A DNA stretch of 64,000 nucleotides from Beijerinckiaceae bacterium (GCA_024304885.1 JALJOM010000003.1:1894110-1958109); one strand, 5' to 3'. Counted from the stretch's first letter, positions 9,370 to 19,930 are shown. Notes: a model not told the origin generated them from the sequence alone. A program made the numbers and translations.

Positions 9370-12300
9370 ATCTCTCGGCGCCGTTCATCGCGCGTCCCGT
9401 CGCGACGACCTTGCTCACGATCGGCATCGCCATGGCCGGGATCCTCGCCTTCGCGAAGCTGCCGGTCTCGCCCCTGCCGCAGGTCGATTTCCCGACCATC
9501 TCCGTGCAAGCCATGCTGCCCGGCGCCAATCCGGAAACGGTCGCGACGAGCGTCGCGAGCCCGCTCGAGCGCCATCTCGGGCAAATCGCCGGCGTCACCG
9601 AGATGACGTCGAAGAGCAGCACGGGCCAGGCGAGCATCACCCTCCAGTTCGATGTCGAACGCGACATCGACGGAGCCGCGCGCGATGTCGAGGCCGCGAT
9701 CAATGCCGCGCGAGCCGACCTGCCGACGAGCCTGCGCAGCAATCCCACCTATCGCAAGGTCAACCCGGCCGACACGCCGATCCTCATCCTCGCGCTGACG
9801 TCGAAGACCTCGAGCCCCGGGCAGATCTACGACGAGGCGAGCAATGTGCTTGTCCAGCGGATCTCGCAGCTCGACGGCGTAGGCCAGGTGCTGATGGGCG
9901 GCAGCAGCCTCCCGGCGGTCCGCATCGAGCTCGATCCACATGCCTTGTTCAAGTACGGCATCGGCCTCGAGGACGTCCGCGCGGCGATCGCGGCGGCGAA
10001 TGCCAACAGCCCGAAGGGCGTGATCGAGGAGGGCGACAAGCGGTTCCAGATCTACACGAACGATCAAGCGATCCACGCGCAGGACTACGCGCCGCTGCTG
10101 ATCGCCTATCGTAACGGCGCGGCCGTGCATCTCGCCGATGTCGCCGAGGTGCTCGACTCGGTCGAGGACCTGCGCATGGGCGGCCTCGCCAACGGCCAAC
10201 GGGCGGTCATCATTCGTATCTTCCGCCTCCCCGGCGCGAACATCATCCGTGCGGTCGATGCGGTGAAAGCCGAGCTCCCGCGCCTGCAAGCGTCGATTCC
10301 GAGCGGCATCGAGATCACGCTCGTCTTCGATCGAGCCAATACGATTCGCGCCTCGCTCCACGATGCCGAATGGACCCTGGCCATAGCCGTCGTGCTCGTC
10401 ACCTTGATCGCCTTCGTGTTCCTGCGGGATGCGCGGGCGACCCTCGTTCCGGCCATCGTCGTCCCGATCTCGATCATCGGGACCTTCGCGGCGATGTATC
10501 TCCTCGGCTACAGCCTGAACCATCTTTCGCTGATGGCCCTGACAATCGCGACGGGCTTCGTGGTGGACGATGCGATCGTGGTCATGGAGAACATCAAGCG
10601 CCACATCGAGGCCGGACGCGACCGCGTCTCCGCGGCGCTCGTCGGCGCCCGCGAAGTCGGCTTCACGGTGGTCTCGATCAGCGTCTCGCTGATCGCTGTC
10701 TTCATCCCGATCCTGTTGATGGGAGGGCTCCTCGGCCGGCTGTTTCACGAGTTCGCGGTCACCCTCTCTGTCGCGATCCTCGTCTCGCTGGTCCTGTCCC
10801 TGACCACCACGCCGATGCTCTGCTCCTTCGTGCTGACCGAGCGATCCGCACGCGGGACGCGTCGTCGGCTCGACCCTTTCCCCGCACTTCAGCGCGGCTA
10901 CGAACGAACCCTGCGCGTCGCGCTTCGCCATGCCGGCCTCGTCTTGGTCCTCCTCGTCGGGGTCGTCGGCCTCAATGCCTACCTGTTCGCCATCGTGCCG
11001 AAGGGCTTCTTTCCGCAGCAGGACACGGGACGCATCCTCGGTGGGATCCAGGCCGACCAGAACATCTCGTTTCAAGCCATGTTCGAGAAGCTCGAGCAGC
11101 TTCAGGCGATCGTCCAGGCCGATCCGGCCGTCCAGAACGTCACCGGCTATACGGGCGCGCTCGCAGGCGAAACGAATTCGGCGCGAATCTTCATCCAGCT
11201 GAAGCCCTGGGGAGTCAGGAGCGACCCGGCCGAGACGGTCATCGCGCGCCTGCGCAAGCAGGCGGCAATGGTTCCCGGCGCACGCCTTTTCCTACAGGCC
11301 GGCCAGGAATTTCGCGTCGGAGGGAGGGCGAGCGACGCGCAATTCCAGTTCACGTTGCAAGGCGACACGACGAGCGAGCTCGCGCTCCACGCGCCGCGTC
11401 TCGTCGCCGCCCTGCAGCAGAGCACGCTCCTCGCCGATGTCAATTCCGATCAGCAACAGCGTGGTCTCGAGACCCGGATCGTCATCGATCGCGACACCGC
11501 GTCTCGCCTCGGGATCACGCCGAGCCAGATCGACAACACGCTCTATGATGCCTTCGGGCAGCGCCAGGTGTCGATCATCTACAAATCGAACAATCAATAT
11601 CGTGTGGTGATGGAGGTCGCGCCGCGCTACTCGGAGGATCCGGCGATCCTGAAGGAGATTTATGTCAGCACGTCCGGCGGCACCCCTCGCGGGACGGCGC
11701 TGAGCAACCTGCCCACGGGCACGGTCACGGCGGCCGCGCCGCGGCCGGGTACGAGCACCGAGGAAGCACCGTCGAGCGACGCGGCGCGCAATGCCAGGAC
11801 CAATGCCCTCGCCGTCGCGGGCAAGGGCACGGCCTCGACCGGCGCCGCGGTCAGCACCCGGCAGGAAAGATCGGTGCCGCTCGCGGCCATCGCCCGGTTC
11901 GAGCAGGGCAACATGCCCTTGGCGGTCAATCACCAGGGACCCTTCGTCGCGACCACCCTCTCGTTCAACCTTCAGCCCGGCGTCTCCTTGGGCGACGCGG
12001 CGACGGAGATCAACGAAAAGATGGCCGAGCTTCGCATGCCGGTGTCGATCCAGGCGGGCCTCGCGGGCACGGCGCGGGCCTTCGAAGCCTATCTCGCCAA
12101 CCAGCCGCTCTTGATCCTCGCCGCGATCGTCTCCGTCTATATCGTTCTCGGCATTCTCTACGAGAGCTATGTCCACCCGGTGACGATCCTTTCGACCCTG
12201 CCCTCGGCCGGCGTCGGCGCGGTGCTCGCGCTCCTGATCTTCCGGACCGAGTTCAGCGTCATCGCCATGATCGGGCTGATCCTCTTGATCGGGATCGTGA

Positions 12301-12674
12301 AGAAGAACGCCATCCTGATGATCGACTTCGCCCTCGAAGCAGAGCGTAGCGAGGGGCTCTCACCCCGCGAGGCGATCACACGGGCCTCTCTCCTGCGCTT
12401 CCGGCCGATCATGATGACGACCTTTGCAGCGATCTTCGGCGCAATTCCGCTCGCGCTCACGTTCGGGGACGGCGCGGAGCTTCGGCGTCCGCTGGGAATT
12501 GCGATCGTCGGCGGGCTCGTCGTCAGCCAGTTGCTCACGCTCTATACGACTCCCGTTCTCTACCTTTGGCTCGACGAGGTCGGCGGTCGGGCGCGCCGGC
12601 TCTGGCGGCGTCGCTTCCCCGCGGCTCGAGGAGCGCTTTCCCGTCCGCCCGGCAGATCGAACATGCCTTCTTGA
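9366..12674 (+). CDS. mdtC: RND efflux transporter, MdtC type
   Basis: This is the partner pump subunit of the MdtB-type protein; its start overlaps the mdtB stop by four bases (ATGA), implying coupled translation. The 1102-residue protein starts [20 protein letters not shown] and keeps the TM4 motif [17 protein letters not shown] and [16 protein letters not shown]. It is about 75 residues longer than E. coli MdtC, mostly through an Ala/Thr/Ser-rich insertion at about residues 776-836 in the second periplasmic loop, just before [13 protein letters not shown]. It is the last gene of the efflux operon. No regulator lies next to the operon. Confidence 0.93.
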   Translation: MNLSAPFIARPVATTLLTIGIAMAGILAFAKLPVSPLPQVDFPTISVQAMLPGANPETVATSVASPLERHLGQIAGVTEMTSKSSTGQASITLQFDVERDIDGAARDVEAAINAARADLPTSLRSNPTYRKVNPADTPILILALTSKTSSPGQIYDEASNVLVQRISQLDGVGQVLMGGSSLPAVRIELDPHALFKYGIGLEDVRAAIAAANANSPKGVIEEGDKRFQIYTNDQAIHAQDYAPLLIAYRNGAAVHLADVAEVLDSVEDLRMGGLANGQRAVIIRIFRLPGANIIRAVDAVKAELPRLQASIPSGIEITLVFDRANTIRASLHDAEWTLAIAVVLVTLIAFVFLRDARATLVPAIVVPISIIGTFAAMYLLGYSLNHLSLMALTIATGFVVDDAIVVMENIKRHIEAGRDRVSAALVGAREVGFTVVSISVSLIAVFIPILLMGGLLGRLFHEFAVTLSVAILVSLVLSLTTTPMLCSFVLTERSARGTRRRLDPFPALQRGYERTLRVALRHAGLVLVLLVGVVGLNAYLFAIVPKGFFPQQDTGRILGGIQADQNISFQAMFEKLEQLQAIVQADPAVQNVTGYTGALAGETNSARIFIQLKPWGVRSDPAETVIARLRKQAAMVPGARLFLQAGQEFRVGGRASDAQFQFTLQGDTTSELALHAPRLVAALQQSTLLADVNSDQQQRGLETRIVIDRDTASRLGITPSQIDNTLYDAFGQRQVSIIYKSNNQYRVVMEVAPRYSEDPAILKEIYVSTSGGTPRGTALSNLPTGTVTAAAPRPGTSTEEAPSSDAARNARTNALAVAGKGTASTGAAVSTRQERSVPLAAIARFEQGNMPLAVNHQGPFVATTLSFNLQPGVSLGDAATEINEKMAELRMPVSIQAGLAGTARAFEAYLANQPLLILAAIVSVYIVLGILYESYVHPVTILSTLPSAGVGAVLALLIFRTEFSVIAMIGLILLIGIVKKNAILMIDFALEAERSEGLSPREAITRASLLRFRPIMMTTFAAIFGAIPLALTFGDGAELRRPLGIAIVGGLVVSQLLTLYTTPVLYLWLDEVGGRARRLWRRRFPAARGALSRPPGRSNMPS

Positions 12675-12966
12675 GACGAGGCACCGCGGCCGCTGCCGCT
12701 TCTCGCGGCACGGCTTTCACGAGATTGTGCCTGCTCGACCGGGCAATGCGCGCGATTTCTTGACACGGCACCGCAAAATGGCGAGGTTCCGCGCGCCGAA
12801 CCACCTCGCGCACTCATCTCCCTGCAGAATGGTATGAACGACCACTTCGGGCCCGAGACGGTCCTCGACCCGTCGCCGACAAGCGCTCGAGAAGCAGACG
12901 ATCGAACGATGCCGATTTTCCTTCCTGGACCCGTGCGGAACCTCCCTCGAGACGTGCTCGGCCCCG

Positions 12967-13920
12967 ATGCGTAGCTACCTCGATTTCGAGAAGCCCGTCG
13001 CCGAGCTCGAAGCGAAGGTCCAGGAGCTGCGGCAGGTCGCGGGGCAAGGCGACTCGGTCGCGATCGGCGAGGAATTGTCGCGCCTCGAGGCCAAGGCCGA
13101 GAAGGCGCTCGCCGATCTCTACGCCGGCCTCACGCCGTGGCAGAAGTGCCAGGTGGCGCGCCATCCCCAGCGACCCCATTTCAACGACTACGTGAAGGCA
13201 CTGGTCACCGATTTCACGCCTTTGGCGGGTGACCGCCTGTTCGGAGAGGATGCCGCGATCGTCGGCGGCTTCGGCTGGTTCCGCGGCCGTTCGATCTGCA
13301 TCATGGGCCAGGAAAAAGGCTCGGACACGCAAGCGCGGATCCGGCACAATTTCGGCATGGCGAGGCCGGAGGGCTATCGCAAGGCGGTGCGGCTCATGCA
13401 GCTCGCCGACAGGTTCGACGTGCCCGTCGTCTCGCTGGTCGATACGCCCGGCGCCTTTCCCGGCGTCGAGGCGGAGGAACGCGGCCAGGCCGAAGCGATC
13501 GCGCGCGCGACCGACCTTTGCCTCGCCCTCGGCGTGCCCAACATCGCGGTGATCGTCGGCGAAGGCGGTTCCGGCGGCGCGATCGCGATCGCGACGTGCA
13601 ACAATGTGCTGATGCTCGAGCATGCGATCTACACCGTCGCCTCGCCGGAGGCCTCCGCCTCGATCCTCTGGCGCGATTCGGCCTGCGCGGAGGAAGCGGC
13701 GACGAACATGAAGATCACCGCACAGGATCTCTTGAAGTTCGGAATTATCGACAAGATCGTCGCCGAGCCTCTCGGCGGCGCCCATCGGGATCCGGACGCG
13801 GCTGCGCTTGCGATCGGCGATGCGATCGAGGAGGCGCTGAAAGGTGCCGACAGCCTGTCGCGCGACGAGCTCAGAGCAGCTCGTGCGGAGAAATTCCTGA
13901 CGATCGGCCGCAAGCCCTAG
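12967..13920 (+). CDS. accA: Acetyl-CoA carboxylase carboxyltransferase subunit alpha
   Basis: Together with AccD this cytoplasmic subunit transfers the carboxyl group from biotin to acetyl-CoA, giving malonyl-CoA for fatty-acid synthesis. The 317-residue protein starts MRSYLDFEKPVAELEAKVQE, has an N-terminal helical region and then the crotonase-like carboxyltransferase fold, with motifs SLVDTPGAFPGVEAEERGQA and VGEGGSGGAIAIATC forming the acyl-CoA site. Length matches the family (about 317 aa). It stands alone, 292 bases after mdtC, and its ribosome binding site is weak. The TAG stop (13918-13920) is the first triplet of the repeat that follows. Confidence 0.97.
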   Translation: MRSYLDFEKPVAELEAKVQELRQVAGQGDSVAIGEELSRLEAKAEKALADLYAGLTPWQKCQVARHPQRPHFNDYVKALVTDFTPLAGDRLFGEDAAIVGGFGWFRGRSICIMGQEKGSDTQARIRHNFGMARPEGYRKAVRLMQLADRFDVPVVSLVDTPGAFPGVEAEERGQAEAIARATDLCLALGVPNIAVIVGEGGSGGAIAIATCNNVLMLEHAIYTVASPEASASILWRDSACAEEAATNMKITAQDLLKFGIIDKIVAEPLGGAHRDPDAAALAIGDAIEEALKGADSLSRDELRAARAEKFLTIGRKP

Positions 13921-14133
13921 AGCGGGACGAGGAAAAGCGTGCAGTGGTTTTCCGCCCGCATCCCGCTCTAATCTTTTGGAATCGATCACGTTTCATGACT
14001 GTGGATCGAATCGATCCAAAGTCGTCGTGATCTGGAGCGTTTTCCAGCGAGCCGGAGCAAGGTTCGCGTCGCGAAAATCCGACAAAACTGGACCGTAGCG
14101 CGCATTCCGATTCGATCGGATCGGAAAGCGCGC
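13918..14133 (+). repeat. Composite dispersed repeat, B(+) then A(-)
   Basis: This is the second full composite element, inverted relative to 1630-1918. The B unit (13918-14033) runs from TAGAGCGGGACGAGG through the hairpin GGTTTTCCGCCC...CCCGCTCTAATCTTTTGG to AATCGATCACGTTTCATGAC and CATCGTGATCT-like DNA. The A unit in reverse (about 14034-14133) follows: GGAGCGTTTTCCAGCGAGCC, GTTCGCGTCGCGAAAATCCG and TTCGATCGGATCGGAAAGCG. The first TAG is the accA stop codon. The remaining 270 bases up to 14403 hold nothing I recognise. Confidence 0.8.
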
Positions 14134-14403
14134 GAGCGGCCAAGCCCCGTGCAAGGCCGCGGCGCTATTGCGGACCGGTCGCCGCGGGATCCTTCCCGGA
14201 GCCGAAAGCACAGAGTGCGCGTTGCGCGAATGCCACGCTGGCGCGGAATCGTCCGCGCAGGAGGGCGCTGGCCCGCCGCATCCTCAGAAAGACACAAAGC
14301 GGCGGATCATCCCGGGTCAGGTCGGTCGAGGTCGCGGTAACGTCCTCATAAGGAACACGCGCCTAAGCCAACCTGCGGTGCTCCCTCATTGGGCCGGAAT
14401 TCG

Positions 14404-15771
14404 ATGGACAAGACCAGTTTGCGAACCCACCTCGCGGCCAGCCTCCTTCTCGGAGCGGCGGTCGGCCCGCTCGCCGGCTGCGACGACCATCCGGGCCTCC
14501 CGACCGCCGACGAGCGGTCGCGGGCGACGATCCCGGCGTCCACATTGGCCATGATGGAAAGCAAGGGCACGTCGAGGAGCGCGCCCGTCCTCATCCGCGC
14601 CTACAAGAAGGAGGCGGAGCTCGAGGTCTGGAAGATGAAGCCGGACGGCCGCTACGTCCATCTCAAGACGTTCCCGATGTGCCGCTGGTCGGGTCAGCTC
14701 GGTCCCAAGCAGCGCGAAGGCGACCGTCAGGTGCCCGAAGGATTCTACGCGATCACGCCCGGGCAGATGAACCCGAGGTCGGCCTACTACCTGTCGTTCA
14801 ACGTCGGCTATCCGAACGCCTACGATCGCGCGTTGGGCCGCGGCGGCGGCGCGATCATGGTGCATGGCGCCTGCTCGTCGGCGGGGTGCTTCTCGATGAC
14901 CGACAACCAGATCGCCGAAATCTACGCGATCGCGCGGGAAGGCTTCTCCGGAGGGCAGCGCTCGATCCAGATGCAATCCTACCCGTTCCGCATGACCGCG
15001 GAAAACTTGGCGAAATATCGGCTCGATTCCAACATGGGCTTCTGGAAGCAGCTGAAGGAAGGATCCGACAATTTCGAGGTGACGAAGCAGGAGGTCGCGG
15101 TCGGCGTCTGCAACAAGCAATATGTCTTCAATGCGAGCGCGGCCGACGGATCCCCCCTCGACCCGAGCTCCCCCTGCCCCGCCTTGAGATACGGCGCGGC
15201 ACATTCGCAGATCGTCGCCAAGCAAAAGCAGGACGACACCAAGATTGCCGAGCTCGTGGCACAGGGCACGAAGCCGATTCGCACGGTCTATGCCGACGGT
15301 GGGCAGCATCCCGAATTCGCCTTCCGCGTCCCCAACGTGAGCCGACCCGAAGCGCTCGTGCAGGGATCCGTGGATGTCGCAGTCAACGACACCACAGCCA
15401 AGAAAGGATCGTCGCGGACTCCGGTTCAGCTCGCTTCGCTGAAGACGACCGGTAGCTCGGCGAGCACGCCGGCCGTGAAATCTACGCCGGCCGTGACGGC
15501 GCCCGCAGCGACGGCGGAGCCGACGAAACCGCAAGAGTCTTGGTTCGCCGGCCTCGGGCGCTGGATCGGCGGCGGCGCGAAGGTGGCGGAGGCCAAGCCC
15601 GAGGCATCGCCGGTCGCGGTCGCGACGACGGTTCCCACCGCACCGACGATCGTGCCCCTCCCGCCACGCCGGGATCAGGCGGCGGCTCAGGCAAGGCCGA
15701 TTCAAGGCGCGCCGCGCGTCGTGCCGGCCGGGCTTTCGACAACTGTCGCGCAGGTACAGCCGGGACGGTAG
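14404..15771 (+). CDS. Murein L,D-transpeptidase lipoprotein, YafK/YkuD type
   Basis: This is a predicted periplasmic peptidoglycan L,D-transpeptidase family member that would act on tetrapeptide stems. The 455-residue protein (from ATG at 14404; an in-frame TTG lies 15 bases earlier) has a lipoprotein signal ending LAGC near residue 26. The YkuD catalytic domain lies at about residues 55-200 with the signature HGACSSAGCFSM, where the Cys is the nucleophile. A long Ala/Pro/Thr-rich C-terminal region (about residues 300-455) has no recognisable domain and looks disordered. It is flanked by intergenic repeats and is not in an operon. The family resembles E. coli YafK (DpaA), which cleaves the peptidoglycan-Lpp link, so hydrolysis rather than cross-linking is possible. 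Confidence 0.85.
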   Translation: MDKTSLRTHLAASLLLGAAVGPLAGCDDHPGLPTADERSRATIPASTLAMMESKGTSRSAPVLIRAYKKEAELEVWKMKPDGRYVHLKTFPMCRWSGQLGPKQREGDRQVPEGFYAITPGQMNPRSAYYLSFNVGYPNAYDRALGRGGGAIMVHGACSSAGCFSMTDNQIAEIYAIAREGFSGGQRSIQMQSYPFRMTAENLAKYRLDSNMGFWKQLKEGSDNFEVTKQEVAVGVCNKQYVFNASAADGSPLDPSSPCPALRYGAAHSQIVAKQKQDDTKIAELVAQGTKPIRTVYADGGQHPEFAFRVPNVSRPEALVQGSVDVAVNDTTAKKGSSRTPVQLASLKTTGSSASTPAVKSTPAVTAPAATAEPTKPQESWFAGLGRWIGGGAKVAEAKPEASPVAVATTVPTAPTIVPLPPRRDQAAAQARPIQGAPRVVPAGLSTTVAQVQPGR

Positions 15772-16461
15772 GCCCCGAGCGCCACGATCCATCCGGTCGG
15801 TTTAGCTCGGACGCCTCGGCGTGAGCGTCCCGGCGCATCGTGCGATTGCCTCGCGGGCAAAACCGCGCGAGTGCCCACTCTGCCGGGTGCTGCGCGAGTG
15901 CCGAGGCCCAGAGCCAGGAGCGTCCGACACACGCCTGATCCACGGCGCCGTGAAGGGGCGAGCGAGCACATCGATCCGGGTCTCGGCCCGATCGGGGCGG
16001 GCGCGGGACGAGGAAAAGTGGTTACCGGTTTTCCGCCCGCAGCCCGCGCTAAGTCTTTATAATCAATCACGTTCATGAACTTGGATCGGTTCGATCCAAC
16101 TTCATCGTGATCTGAGTTGTCACTGTGCTCCGCCTATCGTCATCGATCGATCGCCACATCGAGATTGCGATGTCGCGGCCGCCAACCAGCCGAAAGTCCG
16201 CAACGGAGGGACGCCTCGTGGGCGCGCGAAGGTGATTCCTCGACGATTACGCAAAAGGCATGCCGGTCGCTATTGGCGTCTCGCATGAATGTCGCATGCT
16301 TGCGGACGGGGAGCGCCTTTGGGCTTCTCAGAAGGTCCGAGGCGAAACGCGGTGCCGCTACGAACGATGCCGGCGACACCATTGGATGCGCAGGAGCGTA
16401 GACACAAAAGTCACTCGGGACCCATAGCAGTGGCCCGCGCGAGGCGGGTCGGCGAGCTCTC
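15772..16461. other. Long intergenic region between convergent ldt-like gene and mltG
   Basis: 690 bases without a supportable gene. It contains one type B repeat (16002-16113). Short open frames here (for example 16140-16382, minus strand) have no recognisable product and no good ribosome binding site. I see no terminator with a T-run. Confidence 0.5.
16002..16113 (+). repeat. Dispersed repeat B (single unit)
   Basis: This is a B unit without an attached A unit: GCGGGACGAGGAAAAGTGG, the hairpin CCGGTTTTCCGCCCGCAGCC, TAATCAATCACGTTCATGAA, the dyad GGATCGGTTCGATCC and a CATCGTGATCT end. It matches the B half at 13918-14033 base for base over most of its length. Confidence 0.75.
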
Positions 16462-18294
16462 TCATTTCTTGGAGAGGCCTGGAACCGTCTTGGCGAAGTT
16501 CAGATCATAGGTCTTGTTGCGCAGAGGATCGAGCTTCGTACCCTCGGAAACGTCGTAGATTCGTGGCGCCTTGGTCGTCGGCGGCTCGGCCCGACCATCC
16601 GCATCCGATCGCGCTTCCGCGGAAGGCTCGCCTCCTTCCGGAAGCTCGTCGGCGCCGACCGGGAGGCCATGGCGGGCGGCACGCGCCTTTTGCCCGGCGC
16701 GCCGGTCGGCCGGCACGGCGAAGGTCGCCATCTCGGGGAGCGGCGCGGCGTCCTCGGCGTCACCGATCGGGCCGTCGAGCGCGTCGCGGGGTGAGATCGA
16801 CGCCGAATTTCCCTCGACCCCGCGTACCGTGATCCCGAGCGTATCGAGCCCCGGGCCCATGGTGAAGGCATTGACCGGGCTCGAAGCGCTGCCTCGTCCC
16901 TTGCGCTTACGACCGCGCGCCGAGGGTTCCTCGCCCGGCGGAGAGGTCTCGGTGATAGCCTTGGCCGCCGGCGCCTCCGCGAGCGAGCGAGCCTGCGGCT
17001 CGGTACTCCCGTAAGCCTCGAACGTCGTCGGCAAGGCGCCATAGACGGAAGCCGGCGCCTCGATCGCTCCCCTTCGCTCGAGGCGCGTAGGCGGGGCGGG
17101 CGGCTCGAGTTGCGGCATCGAGCGATCGACCCCTTCCTGCGGCTTGTCGGTGCGCTCCTTCGCCTCCTTCTCGATCAGCCGCCATTTCTCGACGTTTCTC
17201 TTGTGCTGCTCGAGCGTCTCGGCGAAGACATGGCCTCCGGTTCCGTCGGCGACGAAATAGAGGTCCCGGGTGCGCGAGGGATTCGCGACGGACTCGAGGG
17301 CCGCCCGCCCCGGGTTGGCGATCGGCCCGGGCGGCAAGCCGTCGATTGTATAGGTGTTGTAGGCAGTCGGCTTCTCGAGCTCGCTTCGGGTGATTCCGCG
17401 ACCGAGCGTCCCCTTCCCGCCGACGAGCCCATAGACGATGGTGGGATCGGATTGCAGGCGCATGCGCTTCTGCAGCCGGTTCACGAAGACGCTCGCGACG
17501 TGCGGGCGCTCCTCGGCCTTGCCGGTTTCCTTCTCGACGATCGAGGCCAAGGTCACGAGCTCGTAGGGCGAGCGCAAGGGGAGGTCGGGGGCGCGCTGCG
17601 ACCAAACTTGATCGACCACGCGTTTCTGGTTGTCTTGCATCTTTCGGACGAGATCGGCGCGCGAGAACCCGCGCACGAACTTGTAGGTTTCCGGCAGGAG
17701 GCTTCCCTCCTTCGGAAGCTCCTTGATCTCGCCGGCGAGGATGTCGCTCGCGCGCAGCCGCTCGACGATCTGCTCGCTCGTCAGCCCTTCCGGGATCGTG
17801 AGCGCGTGCTGGACCTGGCGTCCGCTGACCAAGGTGTCGATGACGGTACGCAGGCTGGCGTTCTGCTTGAACAAATATTCGCCCGCCCGAACCCTCGAGC
17901 GGTTGCCTTCGAAGACGAGCACGACGTTGAGAAAGAGCGGATCGTCGATGATGCCCTCGTGCTCGAGCATGCCGATGATGTCCGGCAGGTCGGTCCCAGG
18001 CAGGATATTGACGATCTTGTCGGCGGCGAGCGGACCCGGCTCGCGCAAGCGCCGCGCGCCCCAGGAGAGCGTGAGCGCTCCCACGACGGTAGCGATCAGA
18101 AGGAAGGACAAGAACCCGCTGGTCGCGGACAGAACAGGCCGGCGCTTGCGGCGTGCGCCCTTGGGCGGCACCGGAGGGGTTTCCGGCTGCAAGGCCTCGC
18201 TCGGGCTCTGTGGCCCGGTCCGCCGTCCCGGCCCGGTACCCTCTCGGCCGTTCCCGGCGGCGGCGGAATCGGTCTGACGCGGCTCCTGTTCCAT
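16462..18294 (-). CDS. mltG: Endolytic murein transglycosylase MltG with long C-terminal tail
   Basis: MltG cuts nascent glycan strands at the inner membrane and sets their length. The 610-residue protein has an N-terminal cytoplasmic segment of about 55 residues, one membrane span (about residues 57-80) and a LysM-like/YceG domain with the catalytic Glu in LASIVEKETGKAEERPHVAS. It also has SDPTIVYGLVGG and PGPIANPGRAAL. The enzyme domain ends near residue 350. The remaining 260 residues are a low-complexity Pro/Ala/Glu linker ending in an ordered-looking motif, VSEGTKLDPLRNKTYDLN. Family enzymes are usually about 340-430 aa. It lies 275 bases downstream of fabF on the same strand, a pairing common in alphaproteobacteria. 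Confidence 0.95.
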   Translation of the reverse strand: MEQEPRQTDSAAAGNGREGTGPGRRTGPQSPSEALQPETPPVPPKGARRKRRPVLSATSGFLSFLLIATVVGALTLSWGARRLREPGPLAADKIVNILPGTDLPDIIGMLEHEGIIDDPLFLNVVLVFEGNRSRVRAGEYLFKQNASLRTVIDTLVSGRQVQHALTIPEGLTSEQIVERLRASDILAGEIKELPKEGSLLPETYKFVRGFSRADLVRKMQDNQKRVVDQVWSQRAPDLPLRSPYELVTLASIVEKETGKAEERPHVASVFVNRLQKRMRLQSDPTIVYGLVGGKGTLGRGITRSELEKPTAYNTYTIDGLPPGPIANPGRAALESVANPSRTRDLYFVADGTGGHVFAETLEQHKRNVEKWRLIEKEAKERTDKPQEGVDRSMPQLEPPAPPTRLERRGAIEAPASVYGALPTTFEAYGSTEPQARSLAEAPAAKAITETSPPGEEPSARGRKRKGRGSASSPVNAFTMGPGLDTLGITVRGVEGNSASISPRDALDGPIGDAEDAAPLPEMATFAVPADRRAGQKARAARHGLPVGADELPEGGEPSAEARSDADGRAEPPTTKAPRIYDVSEGTKLDPLRNKTYDLNFAKTVPGLSKK

Positions 18295-18569
18295 GGCTCA
18301 GGACCGTTTTGTCGTGCACGAGAGGCGTCGTCGGTGTCGCCGTGCCTCGGACAGCACCCCTCGGCCGCCGCCGAAGCGCCCAGCGCCGTTCGGCTCGAGC
18401 GGATCCGGCTTTCGCCGCGCAGCTCGGTCGAGGGCCTCCATGTGCTCGGGCTCCGTGTGCATTTCCGCTGCGACGCCTCCGCTACAGGCGGATCGTCGAG
18501 CCCTATCCGTCATGAAAATATGGCGATTTCGGGTTCGCCGCCGCAGCCGGGAGGAGCGCTTCGGCCGGC

Positions 18570-19832
18570 TCACTGCACGCGGCGAAACACCAGGCAGGCA
18601 TTCGTGCCGCCGAATCCGAACGAGTTCGACAGGACCACGTCGACCTCGCGCTCACGTGGCTTGTGCGGCACGAGATCGATCGAGGTCTCGACGGAAGGAT
18701 GGTCGAGGTTGAGGGTCGGCGGCACGATCTGGTCCCTGATCGCCAGAACCGAGAAGATCGCCTCGACCGCGCCCGCCGCGCCGAGCAGATGCCCGATCGC
18801 CGACTTGGTCGAGGACATCGACAAGGCATTCGCGCCGCTGCCGAGCAGGCGATGGATCGCGGTGAGCTCGATCTCGTCGCCGAGCGGGGTCGAGGTCCCG
18901 TGCGCATTGATGTAGTCGATGTCGCGCGGCGAGAGTCCCGCGCGCCTCAGCGCCGCGCTCATGGCGCGGTAGGCGCCGTCGCCGCTGTCCTGGGGGGCGG
19001 TGATGTGATAGGCGTCCCCGGACATGCCATAGCCGACGACCTCGGCATAGATGCGCGCCCCTCTGGCCTTGGCGTGCTCGTAGGATTCGAGCACGACGCA
19101 GCCCGCGCCCTCCCCCATGACGAAGCCGTCACGATCCTTGTCGAACGGACGCGACGCGTCGGTCGGCCGATCGTTGAAACTCGTGGAGAGCGCCCGGCAC
19201 GCTGCGAAGCCCGCGATGCCGAGGCGGTTGATGGCCGATTCGGCGCCGCCCGCGACCATCACATCGGCATCGTCGAGAGCGATGAGCCGAGCCGCGTCGC
19301 CGATGGCATGGGCTCCCGTCGAGCAGGCCGTGACGACGGCGCTGTTCGGTCCCTTGAGCCCGTGCTGGATCGAGACGTAGCCGCTCACGAGATTGATGAG
19401 CCGGCCCGAGATGAAGAAGGGAGAAACCCGTCGCGGCCCCTTCTCCTTCAGGGTAATGGCCGTCTCGGCGATCCCGCCGAGCCCGCCGATCCCCGAGCCG
19501 ATGAGGACGCCGGTCCGGATTTGATCCTCGTAGGAGACCGGCTTCCAGCCCGCGTCGGCGAGAGCTTGGGTGGCCGCCGCGACGCCGAAGACGATGAAAT
19601 CGTCGACCTTGCGCTGCTCCTTAGGCTCCATCCACTGATCGGCGTCGAAGGGGGCCTCGCTGCCGTTGCCGCGTGGAACCGGCATGGCGATCCTGCAGGC
19701 GAGATCGGAGGTGTCGAACCCTTCGATCTCCCGAGCACCCGAGTGCCCCGCGAGCAACCGGCTCCACGTCGGCTCCACCCCACACCCAAGCGGCGAAACC
19801 ATTCCGAGACCGGTGACGACAACCCTGCGCAT
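18570..19832 (-). CDS. fabF: Beta-ketoacyl-ACP synthase II
   Basis: This cytoplasmic condensing enzyme elongates acyl-ACP with malonyl-ACP. The 420-residue protein starts MRRVVVTGLGMVSPLGCGVE and carries the Cys-His-His triad in TACSTGAHAIGDAARL, NAHGTSTPLGD and KSAIGHLLGAAG, with the C-terminal FGFGGTNACL. The ATG at 19832 is chosen because translation further upstream runs through the acpP gene in another frame. It lies 98 bases downstream of acpP, in the run fabD-fabG-acpP-fabF-mltG. Confidence 0.97.
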   Translation of the reverse strand: MRRVVVTGLGMVSPLGCGVEPTWSRLLAGHSGAREIEGFDTSDLACRIAMPVPRGNGSEAPFDADQWMEPKEQRKVDDFIVFGVAAATQALADAGWKPVSYEDQIRTGVLIGSGIGGLGGIAETAITLKEKGPRRVSPFFISGRLINLVSGYVSIQHGLKGPNSAVVTACSTGAHAIGDAARLIALDDADVMVAGGAESAINRLGIAGFAACRALSTSFNDRPTDASRPFDKDRDGFVMGEGAGCVVLESYEHAKARGARIYAEVVGYGMSGDAYHITAPQDSGDGAYRAMSAALRRAGLSPRDIDYINAHGTSTPLGDEIELTAIHRLLGSGANALSMSSTKSAIGHLLGAAGAVEAIFSVLAIRDQIVPPTLNLDHPSVETSIDLVPHKPREREVDVVLSNSFGFGGTNACLVFRRVQ

Positions 19833-19930
19833 ATGTGACCCTGGCCGAAAACCCGAGCGGACATCGAGGAAGGGGGAAGCGCCTCGCCGCCGCTCCGGCG
19901 ACAAACGCACTTGTCCCGCGAGCCCTGCCC

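Noticed and set aside
12760..12765. TTGACA upstream of accA as a promoter
   Set aside because: No -10-like hexamer lies 16-18 bases downstream, and the distance to the start codon is about 200 bases.
16140..16382. 80-aa minus-strand frame in the long gap before mltG
   Set aside because: No recognisable family, no ribosome binding site and adjoining repeat DNA; short frames of this length are expected by chance here.
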